Assembly (NCBI RefSeq): GCF_038443385.1
Contig: NZ_CP151726.1
Span: 8,680,001 to 8,744,000, forward strand
Source: Stieleria varia
Lineage (GTDB): Bacteria > Planctomycetota > Planctomycetia > Pirellulales > Pirellulaceae
Length of the DNA stretch: 64,000 nt
Direction: 5' to 3'
Part shown: piece by piece, positions 10,601 to 19,761 of the stretch
How positions within the stretch are numbered: position 1 is the first letter of the stretch
Layout: each line of letters begins with the position of its first letter
The notes under the pieces: generated by a model
The model's database searches: none
Seen by the model: the letters and a program-made list of their open reading frames with translations, nothing else
Told to the model about the DNA's origin: nothing
Made by a program: the position numbers and the translations under genes

Positions 10601-12882
10601 ATGTCGAATTTGATCGTGACACGGCGATCAAGGTTCTCAGCGATGTCATGATGCGTCCTTGTACAACGTCGTGGATTCAATCTACTGACATGACGCTGTT
10701 GCTGTCACAGCTTTCACACGATGAAATCGCTGAACTCTGCTGTCGTTGGACGCAATCGATGCATCCCAACGTTTATCGGTGGGCTGTCTTGCGTCAGGTC
10801 CTTCGACTGGACAATGCGGATGTCGATCACGCCCCGGTGATTCGTTCCCTCGAACAGTTCCTGCAGATCGGCACGGATCGTGATCAATCGCTTCGGGTCA
10901 AGGCAGCGGTTGCCCTGGCCCGAAAAGGCAACTGGATTGGATTTCCTATCCTGTTGACGCACCGTTTGGAACACGGTGTTTCCGATGCCAACGATCCGCT
11001 TGCGCGATTACCCATGCAATGGGTTCCTGACAAGCTGGTGGTGCCCGCCGTGGAGTCCTTGTTGGCAGCCGGCCCTGATGCCATCAGCGAAATCGCATTG
11101 AATTCGCTGATCGATTTCCAACGCATGGAAATCCATCACGTCAAGGCAGCCGAGCGCGTGATGCGTGATGCGATGGACGACAATGTTCGTCAAGGCGTGG
11201 CGACCATGGTGCGCGGTCACGGCGATCGCCCCGGAAAATTGCGTCGGATTGCCGGCGAGTTCAAACGCGGCGTCCAGGTCGGACGGGAATTGACCGGACG
11301 ACTGTTCTCCATCGAAATGATCGGAGGCAGCGACTACGGCTACACGCGATTGACCGAGGACCGAATCTATATCAATCCAATGCCGCTGCTGACGGGAGTT
11401 CCACACGCCGAAGACATCGTTCAAGGCCTGATCGTCCATGAGATCGGGCATCACATGTACCATCGCGGCCGTAAAGAGGAAATGATCTGGCGATCGGCAC
11501 AGAAACAAGGTCTTGGCCAATTGCTCAATCTCGTCGCCGATGAGCATCTGGAACGAAACCTGCGAGCGTTGGATCGCAATTACGGCAATCAGTTGAAACG
11601 ACTGGGCGCGTACGCGTTCAATCGTGGTGCCAAGGACATGGCGGTGGATCAAGTCCTGAGGTTGCTGCGTGAAAACGCGTTTGACGTGTTGCGGAACAAT
11701 CCACCGACCGTTGCCAGGGCCCCGGAATGCCTGCACCTTCGCGGCGGCATGCTATTGCAGGACTTGGAGCGATGCGGCAGCAGTTTCGCTCGCTTCTTTC
11801 GCGCAATGCGACTCGGACTGGGCAACCGGCACGATGACCCAAAGGTCGCCGAAGGACTGGCGTTGTTTGACAAATCGTTTCGCAAGCTCGACATGTTCGG
11901 ACTGATGCGGGTTTGTAAGCAACTGCGTAGAATCTTCGGCGATGATGCGTGCATGAATGGGTTTCCAACGCTGGAATCGCTGCTGTCCGATAGCGATGGA
12001 GACTTGGCGGTCAAAGCCGACGGGATCAGCAACGACGACATTCAACGCGAAATCCTGCGAGTCACCAAACCACCGAGTGCCGATGGTGGGAGCGGTGGAC
12101 CGCTGGTGATCAACGTCGGCGATGATCTGCAATTCAACTTGATCCACCGAGTCCAACGCTTGCCTTACTTGCCCGATGCGTATCGCCCTCTGGCAGAGCA
12201 AGTCGGTGCAACTTCGCGTCAGTTTCGTGATTTTCTGCGTGACTTGGGGCTGTCGCAGGTTCGTCGTCCGCGGCGGATCCGGGGACGGAGTGTCGACGCG
12301 GGAGGGCTGCGAAATCTGGTACTCCGGGGAGACCCACGTGTGTTGGTTGCTCGCGAGGTTCGCTACCACAACGATCTGTTCCTGTCCGTCGTCGTCGACT
12401 GCAGCGGATCGATGGACACCGGAGACAGTATGCCCAAAGCACGGTTGTTTGCGGCGATGATGGCCGAAGCATGCCGTGGTCTGGCGGGAGTTGATCTGCG
12501 GATCTTTGGCTTCACGGACAACGAGATCTACGATGCCGGAGACGCGATGCGTCCCGCCATCGCGGAACTCAGCGCGGGGGGAGGAAACAACGATGCCGCC
12601 GCGCTGTGGCATGCGGCTGGCGTGGCCAAACAATCACGACGTAGCGCCAAGGTGCTGGTCATGATCAGTGACGGATTGCCAACGGAGTGCAGCACCCAGG
12701 CGTTGGCGGCGCTGGAGCAACGACTCAGCCGGCAATCGGATACGGTTTGTGCTCAGGTCGCCGTGCGACCGTTGACGGAGATCTGTTTTCAGAATTATAT
12801 CGAGTTGACCGACACCGACATCGCGGTGTCCGTGCGACGCTTCGGCGCGATCGTCGCGAAACTTGTCAAACAAATGATTTAG
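7684..12882 (+). CDS. Helical-repeat protein with zincin-like motif and CobT-like VWA domain
   Basis: A 1732-residue protein. About residues 20-1150 are helix-rich with repeated two-helix units (near the start VRRAILLCLAGCRGVAARRA and VRQAALDTI), like HEAT/ARM scaffolds. A zincin-type motif HEIGHH is at 1252-1257 with a likely third ligand Glu 1287 in LVADEHLER, as in VWA proteins carrying DUF2201-like metallopeptidase domains. The C-terminus (about 1560-1732) is a VWA domain with a MIDAS motif DCSGS (Asp 1572), GGGNND and MISDG, resembling the VWA of cobaltochelatase CobT. No signal peptide or membrane segment is seen. I chose ATG 7684 because the next 50 residues are clearly repeat-like; the frame opens at 7513. 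The AAA+ gene begins 10 bp after the stop. Together they look like a remodelling or metal-insertion machine; the substrate is unknown. Confidence 0.85.
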   Translation: MRDLDLWQFLEATEVDSKIGSTSVSPLEQLAERSLRQRAPFVSLLIRWLDSPDASVRRAILLCLAGCRGVAARRALVNHLDDDDASVRQAALDTISVTPTRSLLVHALFHPRCDVRLAAIESATKQSAGMRKNNADLLLYLLCDPETRQHAIDYLATSQIDRLPFMLVSAMHAAKLIDDTLARRIVLMADPRMIIVLLSNWSESDDIDSPPVIWLLSLFWDQDTSEPEAVSNRFPKGFFHALIESISAPTGNWVDTKFALRCRDLVHQRGRWNPLVARLCLIGLASRLDWLVDDVLPLDVFREVADELYRVGMSIAEVPVEVVRGYLKSPWCRRESGQLDLRVIGAILHLRRRDGFQVLLSEFKVTQITAGFDERPAESAMLFSYPGSSKEQNELIEAVFANRSKDPFAIAIMLCVVPASGLRFVASLTSAEMVKTLRELYRLTDGDEWSVSVNKSAAIAHQFCRQMLSGQKLDEIAFREFLQQWLTDRWLSDTPIATVWIDSADERVRRRARFSVGVDLVTEVIRSLDNEWIVVWMIDNMTPVTMAQFLSVVPYCSGLSYAFEMTLAQRLIDHPEPALAQWAADRVSVQNGASGNAEKEAAEAALEPGSSLSPANRHILINESAIRMHALAVSLIGKRCVGVVDAIRERGSLTTDDERVAACIALFASADSPIEIATTLVTLGCDDERVYALVVPELIRHAYLSRLGPLGFALMHRWEFPAFSFGRCCMADESECIAWLEMADRLAAPVLAQELVRCIAHVTALYIARENTRAEELLGKSLLETWLERLPTQYSVDAAGVLMRAFKRGINRAAFVQMQTRALEIIPELSAEVQFRLRPWVDSTRLGSVAITRQIKPTAVDSKTRDAISRCMDRDRLSAWLRDRDATIVVDAVIRLIELGHTGIECLVDSLLENPPLPCAQAIAETVLLWPADELPLVVGLIGDRMPDNRKLPDSTLFHFTLYALVGFGDGSHVEFDRDTAIKVLSDVMMRPCTTSWIQSTDMTLLLSQLSHDEIAELCCRWTQSMHPNVYRWAVLRQVLRLDNADVDHAPVIRSLEQFLQIGTDRDQSLRVKAAVALARKGNWIGFPILLTHRLEHGVSDANDPLARLPMQWVPDKLVVPAVESLLAAGPDAISEIALNSLIDFQRMEIHHVKAAERVMRDAMDDNVRQGVATMVRGHGDRPGKLRRIAGEFKRGVQVGRELTGRLFSIEMIGGSDYGYTRLTEDRIYINPMPLLTGVPHAEDIVQGLIVHEIGHHMYHRGRKEEMIWRSAQKQGLGQLLNLVADEHLERNLRALDRNYGNQLKRLGAYAFNRGAKDMAVDQVLRLLRENAFDVLRNNPPTVARAPECLHLRGGMLLQDLERCGSSFARFFRAMRLGLGNRHDDPKVAEGLALFDKSFRKLDMFGLMRVCKQLRRIFGDDACMNGFPTLESLLSDSDGDLAVKADGISNDDIQREILRVTKPPSADGGSGGPLVINVGDDLQFNLIHRVQRLPYLPDAYRPLAEQVGATSRQFRDFLRDLGLSQVRRPRRIRGRSVDAGGLRNLVLRGDPRVLVAREVRYHNDLFLSVVVDCSGSMDTGDSMPKARLFAAMMAEACRGLAGVDLRIFGFTDNEIYDAGDAMRPAIAELSAGGGNNDAAALWHAAGVAKQSRRSAKVLVMISDGLPTECSTQALAALEQRLSRQSDTVCAQVAVRPLTEICFQNYIELTDTDIAVSVRRFGAIVAKLVKQMI

Positions 12883-12892
12883 GAATGGCGTG

Positions 12893-14005
12893 ATGACGAA
12901 GTGGAGTGTGGACGAATTGAATGTCGGCATGTTGGTCGAAACAACATTCTGGGCCAATCCGGTTCAGACCAGCGGATTTCGTTTTCGAGCGACCCATCTC
13001 AATGGCCGACGGGCACCAAAAGTCATCCTCTGCGATGACGCCAGGATCGTGCCAGGCAGACCCTGTCGTGTGAAAATCACTGCGATCAAGAAAGCGTCGC
13101 GTGAAGACCGCGGGTCGATCGAAGTCGAGTTTGATCGAATGTTGGAATTCCAGCTCGACGGCGTATACCTCGATCCCATCGTCTCAAAGAAGTTGCAAGT
13201 GTTGCTCGAGAGCGGATTGAACATCTTGCTCGATGGTCCGCAGGGCTGTGGCAAGACGGTCACCGCTCGTTCGATCGCCGAGACCTTGGGTATGGAGTTC
13301 GTTTTCTTTAATTGCGGCGCGGTGGTCGACCCGACCGACTTCTTGGCGACCATCCAAGTGCGCGCGTCGGAGACCGGCTCGCCCGTCACGGATTTCACCA
13401 AGACGGAAGTGCTCGAAGCGTTGGAGGCGGCGTTGGAAAATCCCAGAAAGCGATACCTGATCTTTTTGGACGAGTTGAATCGGTCTCCCGAAAGTGCCCG
13501 CAACGCTTTGATGCCCGCGTTGGATTCGTCGCGTCGACTCTTTCATCCGATCGAGAACCGATTTCTGCCCATCGGGGACAACGTTCAGTTCATCGCGGCG
13601 GTCAATCGAGGCAGCGAGTTTTCAGCGACATTCGGAATCGACGCGGCGCAGTTGGACCGTTTCGCGCCGTTGCAAATGGATTACTTGCCCGCGGCGGAGG
13701 AAGTCAAATTGCTGAAAGCTCGGCATCCCGAACTGAGTGATGCGATCATCAAACGCATCGTGGACTTGGCCAGCAAAGTTCGCTCGGCGCCCGAGATTCC
13801 AGGCGGACTGTCTGTGCGAGCGACGGAAGAAGTGTGTGTGTACTTGAAGCATCCCTTGTTCGCGGAGCAACCGCACCAGGATTTGGCAGAGATCCTCAAG
13901 TCGTCATTCTGCGGCCGATTTTCGGGACACTGGAGCGACGTCACCACCGACGCCGGAGCCGTCTGGTCACTGATCCAACGAGGGGCCCGGCGTGAGCTGA
14001 GCTGA
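12893..14005 (+). CDS. CobS/MoxR-like AAA+ ATPase
   Basis: A 370-residue ATPase. Residues 1-90 are an unfamiliar N-terminal domain (basic, probably beta-rich). The AAA+ core has Walker A GPQGCGKT (115-122), Walker B LIFLDE (189-194), sensor-1 Asn in AAVNRG (about 238) and an arginine in QLDRF (256) that may act as the finger. The motif GSEFSATFGIDAAQLDRF is like CobS of cobaltochelatase. No cobalamin genes are nearby, so cobalt insertion is not supported. A GTG three bases upstream (12890) is an alternative start; the ATG at 12893 is preceded by AGGAATGG. The gene follows the VWA-protein gene by 10 bp, and AAA+/VWA pairs usually act as one complex in the cytoplasm. Confidence 0.9.
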   Translation: MTKWSVDELNVGMLVETTFWANPVQTSGFRFRATHLNGRRAPKVILCDDARIVPGRPCRVKITAIKKASREDRGSIEVEFDRMLEFQLDGVYLDPIVSKKLQVLLESGLNILLDGPQGCGKTVTARSIAETLGMEFVFFNCGAVVDPTDFLATIQVRASETGSPVTDFTKTEVLEALEAALENPRKRYLIFLDELNRSPESARNALMPALDSSRRLFHPIENRFLPIGDNVQFIAAVNRGSEFSATFGIDAAQLDRFAPLQMDYLPAAEEVKLLKARHPELSDAIIKRIVDLASKVRSAPEIPGGLSVRATEEVCVYLKHPLFAEQPHQDLAEILKSSFCGRFSGHWSDVTTDAGAVWSLIQRGARRELS

Positions 14006-14030
14006 GCCATCCGCCTCGACAAATCGGATC

Positions 14031-14046
14031 ACCTAATTTTTTAGGT
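14031..14046. promoter_or_regulatory. Upstream palindromic operator of the BlaI-like operon
   Basis: ACCTAATTTTTTAGGT has complementary six-base arms. It sits just upstream of the -35 box at 14054 and matches the second palindrome at 14079-14096. Two such sites ahead of a BlaI-family gene are what autorepression by a BlaI/MecI dimer would need. Confidence 0.7.
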
Positions 14047-14053
14047 ATTTTGC

Positions 14054-14082
14054 TTGACCGAGAATCCACGGATCGATATACC
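14054..14082 (+). promoter_or_regulatory. Sigma-70-type promoter of the BlaI-like operon
   Basis: TTGACC (14054-14059) and TATACC (14077-14082) are separated by exactly 17 bases. Palindromes stand on both sides, the downstream one overlapping the -10 box, so a bound repressor would block RNA polymerase. Transcription would begin near 14089, leaving a leader of about 70 bases before the ATG at 14160. Confidence 0.65.
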
Positions 14083-14096
14083 TAATTTATTAGGTA
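14079..14096. promoter_or_regulatory. Downstream palindromic operator overlapping the -10 box
   Basis: TACCTAATTTATTAGGTA has perfect eight-base arms (TACCTAAT/ATTAGGTA) around TT. It shares the ACCTAAT half site with the upstream palindrome, and the two centres lie 49 bases apart, close to five helical turns, so both dimers could lie on one DNA face. Confidence 0.75.
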
Positions 14097-14159
14097 ATGC
14101 GACGAGAGCTTTCGCGTTGCGTTGCCTCGCAGTTCTTTGACTCCACGAGATGGAAAACG

Positions 14160-14552
14160 ATGTCCATGGACGCCGATCCGACAGAACGTGAAATGGAGAT
14201 TCTCAAAGTGCTTTGGGAAATCCAAGAAGGCTCAGTGCGAGAGGTGCACGAACGTTTGACGCCCGAGTCGGGTTTGCACTTCAACACGATCCAAACTCAG
14301 CTTCGAATCATGGACGACAAAGGACTTGTCAAACATCGACGCGAAGGAAGGGTGTTTCTCTATCGTCCTCAATGCACTCGTGAGGATGTCTCATCTCGAT
14401 TTGTCAAGAAGGTGTACGACGGGGCCGTCAACGAACTGATGTTGAACATGTTGCGATCCGAAAAGCTCAGCGACAAGGAGTTGCAGGAGCTGGAAGCGAT
14501 GATCGCGGAAGCCCGCTCGAAAAAATCACAGAAGAGGAAAAAGCGATCATGA
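14160..14552 (+). CDS. BlaI/MecI/CopY-family repressor
   Basis: A 130-residue winged-helix regulator: [27 protein letters not shown] followed by [30 protein letters not shown] is the family's DNA-binding domain, and the rest is a helical dimerisation tail ending in a lysine-rich stretch. In the family, a membrane M56 sensor triggers cleavage or release of the repressor. ATG 14160 was chosen because the conserved domain begins there; an open frame back to 14097 would run over the downstream operator. The stop overlaps the next gene as ATGA, so repressor and sensor are translationally coupled. It most likely represses its own operon through the palindromes at 14031 and 14079. Confidence 0.9.
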   Translation: MSMDADPTEREMEILKVLWEIQEGSVREVHERLTPESGLHFNTIQTQLRIMDDKGLVKHRREGRVFLYRPQCTREDVSSRFVKKVYDGAVNELMLNMLRSEKLSDKELQELEAMIAEARSKKSQKRKKRS

Positions 14553-17425
14553 TCATGCAGAATTTCTCGCAATGGTTGGCTCATTCGACGATCTTCGGGA
14601 CCATCCTTCTTGCGATCGGCGCGATCGCGGTCCTGTTGTTTCGCCAACCGGTCCACCGCGTTCGAATCATTCACTGGACGCTTGTTGCCTGTTTATTGGT
14701 TCCTTTATTTCAGCAATTCCATTTTCTGCCGAGTTACTCGCTGGGATTGCTGCAATCCACAGTCCAATCAAACTCGCTGATGCAGGTGGACATGACATCA
14801 GCGACTGAGTCAGTTTCCTTGGTTGACGAAGGCGTGGGGGCGGCGAATCCGGGTCCCATCGCGATCGCTCGAACTGTGCAATCGCAAGAGTTATCGGCGG
14901 AACCTGTGGCGGATCGCGAAAGCAACGCATCGGTCACCCAGCCAGAAGGATCGACCCACGCCCAAGCTGCGCGGAGGAACGTCATCGCGTCACTTTGGCT
15001 TGCCGTGCAAATGCTCTATCTGATGACGGTTGCCGGCATGGGTGTTTTTTGGTGCTTGGCCATATCGCGTCGATCCGCGATCACACGTCGAAGCCGTCCC
15101 GCGAAAAAGTCGACTGCAGCGTTGCTGTCAGGTATCGCGGGAACGAACAAACTGCCCAAGTTGCTTGTGAGCGATGACATCTGCTCTCCCGTCATGTGGG
15201 GTCTGATGCGATCAACGATTGTGATCCCGTCTACGCTGGAGAATGGGGAACCGGATCGACTGAGGTGGGGTTTGGCACACGAGTGGGCACACGTCGTCAA
15301 TCGCGACTATCCCACCTGGATCCTGGCGGCGATCGCTAAGTTTGTTTGCTTCTTTCAGCCTCACTATTGGTGGCTGCGACGGCAGTTGACGCTCAGTCAA
15401 GACTACCTCGCCGATGCTTATGCGACCGACCACGGTGAATCGGCGGAAGACTACGCGGCTTTCTTGGTCGAGTTGGCTCGCGATACGATCCCGGCTCGCG
15501 GCACTTTGGCCTTGGGCATCGCTGACAGCAAGTCGAATCTGTTTCGGAGAGTTCAAACGCTTGTCGTTTCCAGCGTTCCATTGCTCCGTCGCCCAAGCCC
15601 ATTCTCTGTTCTGGCCATTGCGTTGACGGGTGTCGTAGCGGTTGCCAGCTTGAGCCTACTCCGCCTTGGGAATCAACCGGCTCTTGCAGCCATGCCGGTG
15701 ACGGAGGGCGACAAGGATGACGGTGCCGCAGGTAAGACCCTTGACGGCGACACAAAGGACGATGGGCGGTTACCCGATCCGATCACCTATGTCGGCAAGG
15801 TCATTGACAGGGAGACGGGCAAGCCTATCAAGGGCGCCAGCGTTGAAGTCATTCACGAGCTGAGTCGCGATCCAAACACGAATCAGTGGGTCACGCTTCG
15901 CACCACCACGCATGTTTCCGATGAGAACGGCAGGTATGAGTTCACATTGCCGCCGGAGGAGGTTGCCCAGCCATCACTTTACATTGTCGTTGATGCACAT
16001 CACCCCAACTATCAACCCAAAGGACAAAGTGGGTATGCACATTCGATGATCCGCACAAACTTGGAGAAGGGCGAGCCACCGTTCTTTGAGACAATCAAGT
16101 TGTCTCCCGGGGAGCCGATCATGGGACAAGTACTCAATCCAGACGGGGCCCCCGCAGTCAACACGCGTTTGTTGGTGTACTCAAAATCGCCAACCAAACC
16201 TGAAGGACAGAGTTGGGAATACGGGGCTTTCCAGAATACTGCAACCGACGATGAGGGCCGTTTTCGAATGGTTGTCGCGACGCCAGGTGACGGTGTACTA
16301 TGGATTTATCCCAAGAACGCTGCCCCAAGAGCGATCCGGCTTCGAGACAAACGCGGCCAATATGACTCCATCCAACTGAATGACGGCAAGCGTCTGACCG
16401 GCCAAGTGCTAGACACCAAAGGAGAACCGGTCGCCAATGTCGGTGTTTCGGTCGATAGCTTGAGCGATGGCGAAGATGCTGACGAATTCCTGAATCCGAA
16501 CGCTGTCTCCACAGGCATTCGGGCTACAGCGATGACGGATGCGCAAGGCAAGTTCGAACTGCTCCCCCTGCCGCCAGGCGAGTATTCGGTGCGTGTCGAA
16601 GATCAGGTGCATGACCCGACAGAGGAGCAAACAGGACGGAAGCCGAAGAAAGATCTCGACCACGCCTTTTCACGGATGAAGATCACCATCTCCGATGACG
16701 ACATCAACGAGCCACTTGTCATCCGAGCACTTCCGCATGTCATCATTCGAGGCCGATTCTTTGATGCTCATGGAAAACCTCGTGCAAGCCACTCTCAACA
16801 TCTGTTTGGAAAGGTCGATGGTGAGTTCTTCTCTATGGAAAGCTCTCGGCCAGGAGAAGACGGTTGGTTCGAGTTCAAGGCGCCTCACGGTGCAACGGAT
16901 GTCCGCATCAATACGATGACCAACGAACACAGCGCGCTTCGCTGGAGACTGAAACCCAAGGACCCGTTGTCTGTCGAACGTGAAATCAATCTTGGAACAT
17001 TGGAAGAGGATATCACGACACTAGAAATCGTTCGCTACAAAGCTCCCATTCTGCTGGTCAAAATCATCGACGAGACCGGCAAACCGATCGATGGCTTCAA
17101 GCCCGACACGCAGTACGTCGAATCAAAGGACGACGAAACGATGATGAGCGGGCGGTTCGTGAACGGTGGCGTCATCAATTTCGAGAAACAGCCAGACGGT
17201 CGCTGGCGGTCTGGCCAAATGCAACCCGATACCAAACTGCAAGTAACAATTCTCGAAAATGATCTAGGGAATCGAGACGATACGGAGGAGAATGATCCTG
17301 ATAAAGAAGCTCAGGAGTTCCATTACGTGACCAAGCCGCAAACGGTGTCGTTGGCGGAGAGTGACACCAAGGAAATCGTCTTCGTGATGGAAAAGCAAGC
17401 GGGCAGCAAGGATCCGGTCCGATGA
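14549..17425 (+). CDS. M56 (BlaR1-like) membrane metallopeptidase with carboxypeptidase-regulatory-like repeats
   Basis: A 958-residue protein. Two N-terminal membrane segments (about residues 8-55) and a third (about 145-172) precede the zinc motif HEWAH (244-248), followed by [11 protein letters not shown] where M56/M48 enzymes carry the third ligand; here the position appears to be Asp or is displaced, which I cannot settle. A fourth membrane segment (about 350-370) leads to about 580 extracytoplasmic residues with four units like carboxypeptidase regulatory domains ([72 protein letters not shown]). In BlaR1 the outer domain senses beta-lactam; no penicillin-binding motif is seen, so the signal is something else. 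It overlaps the repressor gene and the cytochrome-like gene by four bases each. Confidence 0.9.
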   Translation: MIMQNFSQWLAHSTIFGTILLAIGAIAVLLFRQPVHRVRIIHWTLVACLLVPLFQQFHFLPSYSLGLLQSTVQSNSLMQVDMTSATESVSLVDEGVGAANPGPIAIARTVQSQELSAEPVADRESNASVTQPEGSTHAQAARRNVIASLWLAVQMLYLMTVAGMGVFWCLAISRRSAITRRSRPAKKSTAALLSGIAGTNKLPKLLVSDDICSPVMWGLMRSTIVIPSTLENGEPDRLRWGLAHEWAHVVNRDYPTWILAAIAKFVCFFQPHYWWLRRQLTLSQDYLADAYATDHGESAEDYAAFLVELARDTIPARGTLALGIADSKSNLFRRVQTLVVSSVPLLRRPSPFSVLAIALTGVVAVASLSLLRLGNQPALAAMPVTEGDKDDGAAGKTLDGDTKDDGRLPDPITYVGKVIDRETGKPIKGASVEVIHELSRDPNTNQWVTLRTTTHVSDENGRYEFTLPPEEVAQPSLYIVVDAHHPNYQPKGQSGYAHSMIRTNLEKGEPPFFETIKLSPGEPIMGQVLNPDGAPAVNTRLLVYSKSPTKPEGQSWEYGAFQNTATDDEGRFRMVVATPGDGVLWIYPKNAAPRAIRLRDKRGQYDSIQLNDGKRLTGQVLDTKGEPVANVGVSVDSLSDGEDADEFLNPNAVSTGIRATAMTDAQGKFELLPLPPGEYSVRVEDQVHDPTEEQTGRKPKKDLDHAFSRMKITISDDDINEPLVIRALPHVIIRGRFFDAHGKPRASHSQHLFGKVDGEFFSMESSRPGEDGWFEFKAPHGATDVRINTMTNEHSALRWRLKPKDPLSVEREINLGTLEEDITTLEIVRYKAPILLVKIIDETGKPIDGFKPDTQYVESKDDETMMSGRFVNGGVINFEKQPDGRWRSGQMQPDTKLQVTILENDLGNRDDTEENDPDKEAQEFHYVTKPQTVSLAESDTKEIVFVMEKQAGSKDPVR

Positions 17426-19731
17426 CCTCCATTCGCACCTTGCTGTTGCTTGCTCTCGCATCGACACTTGGGCACGCTACTGAACCCGGCACAAACCCTG
17501 TGAACTATCGGCGGCATATCGCGCCGCTGCTCAGTCAATTCGGGTGCAACGCGGGTTCTTGCCACGGATCGGTTCATGGGCAAGGCGGGTTCAAGCTCAG
17601 TTTGTTCGGTTTTGATGATGCGGCGGACTATGAAGCGATCGTAGATCGTGAGGCCGATCGAGTGCTCAAAACACCCCAGGAGAGCCTCCTGCTGTTGAAA
17701 CCAAGCGGGATCGTGGACCACGAAGGCGGTAAACTTTTCGATATCGATTCTCCGGCTTACAAGTTATTGGAGCGTTGGATTCGAGAGGGGGCAAAAAACG
17801 AGCAACTGAGTGAGCTTGTCAAACTCTCCATTGAACCGTCCGAAGTCAATTTGAGCTCCGCGAGCCCCCATTGTGATTTCAAGGTGTTCGCCCGGTTCGC
17901 CGACGACGCGCTCCTCGACGTGACCAATCTTGCCGCGTTGAGTGTCGTCGACGATTCGCTGGCGGAGGTGGACGCCCGTGGGACGCTCACTCGAATGGGC
18001 AATGGGGGCACTTCACTCATCGCCACCTACGGCGGACGCTCCGCCAGCGCATCGATCTTTTCCATTGACGCTCAGATTGGCGTGCCGGTGCTTGAACCGC
18101 CAGCCAATGAGGTGGACAGGTGGATAAACCTCAGGCAGGAGCGACTGCGGATTGCCCCCGTTGAGAAAACCGATGACTACGCGTTCTTAAGACGACTCTC
18201 TCTGCTAACGATGGGACGTTTGCCGACACCGGAGGAGGTTCGATCGTTTGCCGCGGATTCAAACTCTGAAAAACGCACCGTTGCAATCGATCAAGCATTG
18301 GCCTCGCCGCAACACGCGAGCCTTTGGGCAACCCGGATGTGTGAAATCACCGGCAGCCGAGAGCAGTTGTCGTCAGACGCCGAGATCGCAGAGCAGCAAC
18401 AGCGGCGATGGCACGAATGGTTTCGCGTTCGCTTCGTCGACAACCTGCCATATGATCAAATCGCACGTGGCGTTCTGACGGCGACGTCACGTGATCAGCG
18501 ATCCACGAGCGATTTCATACACGCTTGTGTGGAGAGGCCGACCGATATTGCCACTGATGCTCAAGAATATGCGGCAAAGCCGACCTTGGATCTGTACTGG
18601 GCGCGTCGAAAGGAGAATGAGCAGGTCGATCTTGAGTCACTGGCCGAGCGCACTGCCGCTGCCTTTCTCGGTGTTCGTATCGAATGTGCCCGTTGCCACA
18701 AACATCCGTTCGATCGCTGGACGCAAAACGACCATCGATCCTTTGCAAACTTGTTTGCTCAAGTCCGATACGGTTTGTCTCCAGAAATGCGAATGGGCTT
18801 AGCGGACGCGCTGGAGCAACGTCGCCGACGCATCGCTGTCGGTGAGAGCCCGAGCAAGATTCCGCGGATAAGAGAGGTCTATTTGACCGCTAGCACGTCG
18901 GGGAACTTCCGCGATGCGGCGACCTTGGAGTTGCTGCCGTCGAGGCCATTGGGTGACAAACACTACGAGGCTGACGAAGATCCTCGCGAACAGTTCGTCC
19001 ATTGGTTGCTGCTGCCCGAAAATCCCTTCTTCGCCCGCAACTTTGTGAATCGTGTTTGGGCGTATTATTTTGGACAGGGAATCGTAGAACCTGTCGACTC
19101 GTTTTCAGCCTCCAATCCACCCTCACACCCCGAACTCTTGGACGGGCTCGCCAAAGAGTTTATCGCTAGCGGCTACGACATTCGCTCTCTGGAGCGGACG
19201 ATTTTGACCTCCAATGCTTGGCAGCGAGCCGCCACGATTCCTGCCAACCAGCAAAACGATCACCGCAACTATTCTCGCTTTCCAGTCCAAGTATTGCCCG
19301 CTGCAGTTCTCGTCGATGCCATCGCTGACGTGGCAGGAGACGATGACAATCGGGCCGTGGACTCGCCAATGCGCAGTCCTGTCACATCGGCCGCCCCCGA
19401 GTACTTTGACGTATTTGATCGTCCCGAGAGAGTGGCCACCTGTGACTGCGAAAGCAGTCATGCTCCATCGCTGCGGCAAACCATGCTCATGCTCGCCGAT
19501 GACACGCTGTTGAAACGCATCCAAGATGGGATCGCAGTTGAATTGGCTCGCATGAGCAAGAATCGGAAGCTCGTGGAGCAACTTTTTCTCACCACGCTGT
19601 CTCGTCCACCCACAAAAGACGAACGCAAGTCGGCGGTCAAACATTTGCGTGAAGCGAAGGACCGTATCGAAGCGGTCGCCGATTTGACCTGGAGTCTCAT
19701 GACGACGCGCGAGTTCTACACCAACCACTGA
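17422..19731 (+). CDS. DUF1549/DUF1553 planctomycete cytochrome-like protein
   Basis: A 769-residue exported protein with a signal peptide ([19 protein letters not shown]). C42-X4-C47-H48 is followed by GSVHGQGGFKLSLFGFD, typical of the N-terminal domain in this family. A short Ig-like region (about 135-220) precedes DUF1549 and DUF1553, with CARCHKHPFDRW (CXXCH) near residue 422. The family is widespread in planctomycetes, is thought to bind haem c outside the membrane, and nearly always sits beside DUF1501; the biochemical role is unproven. Here it starts inside the stop of the M56 gene (ATGA), so it belongs to the BlaI-controlled operon. Typical length for the family. Confidence 0.9.
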   Translation: MTSIRTLLLLALASTLGHATEPGTNPVNYRRHIAPLLSQFGCNAGSCHGSVHGQGGFKLSLFGFDDAADYEAIVDREADRVLKTPQESLLLLKPSGIVDHEGGKLFDIDSPAYKLLERWIREGAKNEQLSELVKLSIEPSEVNLSSASPHCDFKVFARFADDALLDVTNLAALSVVDDSLAEVDARGTLTRMGNGGTSLIATYGGRSASASIFSIDAQIGVPVLEPPANEVDRWINLRQERLRIAPVEKTDDYAFLRRLSLLTMGRLPTPEEVRSFAADSNSEKRTVAIDQALASPQHASLWATRMCEITGSREQLSSDAEIAEQQQRRWHEWFRVRFVDNLPYDQIARGVLTATSRDQRSTSDFIHACVERPTDIATDAQEYAAKPTLDLYWARRKENEQVDLESLAERTAAAFLGVRIECARCHKHPFDRWTQNDHRSFANLFAQVRYGLSPEMRMGLADALEQRRRRIAVGESPSKIPRIREVYLTASTSGNFRDAATLELLPSRPLGDKHYEADEDPREQFVHWLLLPENPFFARNFVNRVWAYYFGQGIVEPVDSFSASNPPSHPELLDGLAKEFIASGYDIRSLERTILTSNAWQRAATIPANQQNDHRNYSRFPVQVLPAAVLVDAIADVAGDDDNRAVDSPMRSPVTSAAPEYFDVFDRPERVATCDCESSHAPSLRQTMLMLADDTLLKRIQDGIAVELARMSKNRKLVEQLFLTTLSRPPTKDERKSAVKHLREAKDRIEAVADLTWSLMTTREFYTNH

Positions 19732-19761
19732 AACCAGCCAATCACCTGCGGGGAAACGCCG

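Noticed and set aside
11752-12633. 293-codon minus-strand frame
   Set aside because: Antisense to the VWA domain coding region; product lacks any recognisable feature.
12893-14005. Cobaltochelatase subunit CobS assignment
   Set aside because: Motifs are CobS-like, but the N-terminal domain differs and no cobN or other cobalamin genes are in the window, so only the AAA+ class is claimed.
14549-17425. Beta-lactam resistance sensor BlaR1
   Set aside because: No penicillin-binding motifs (SxxK, SxN, KTG) in the outer region and no beta-lactamase gene nearby.
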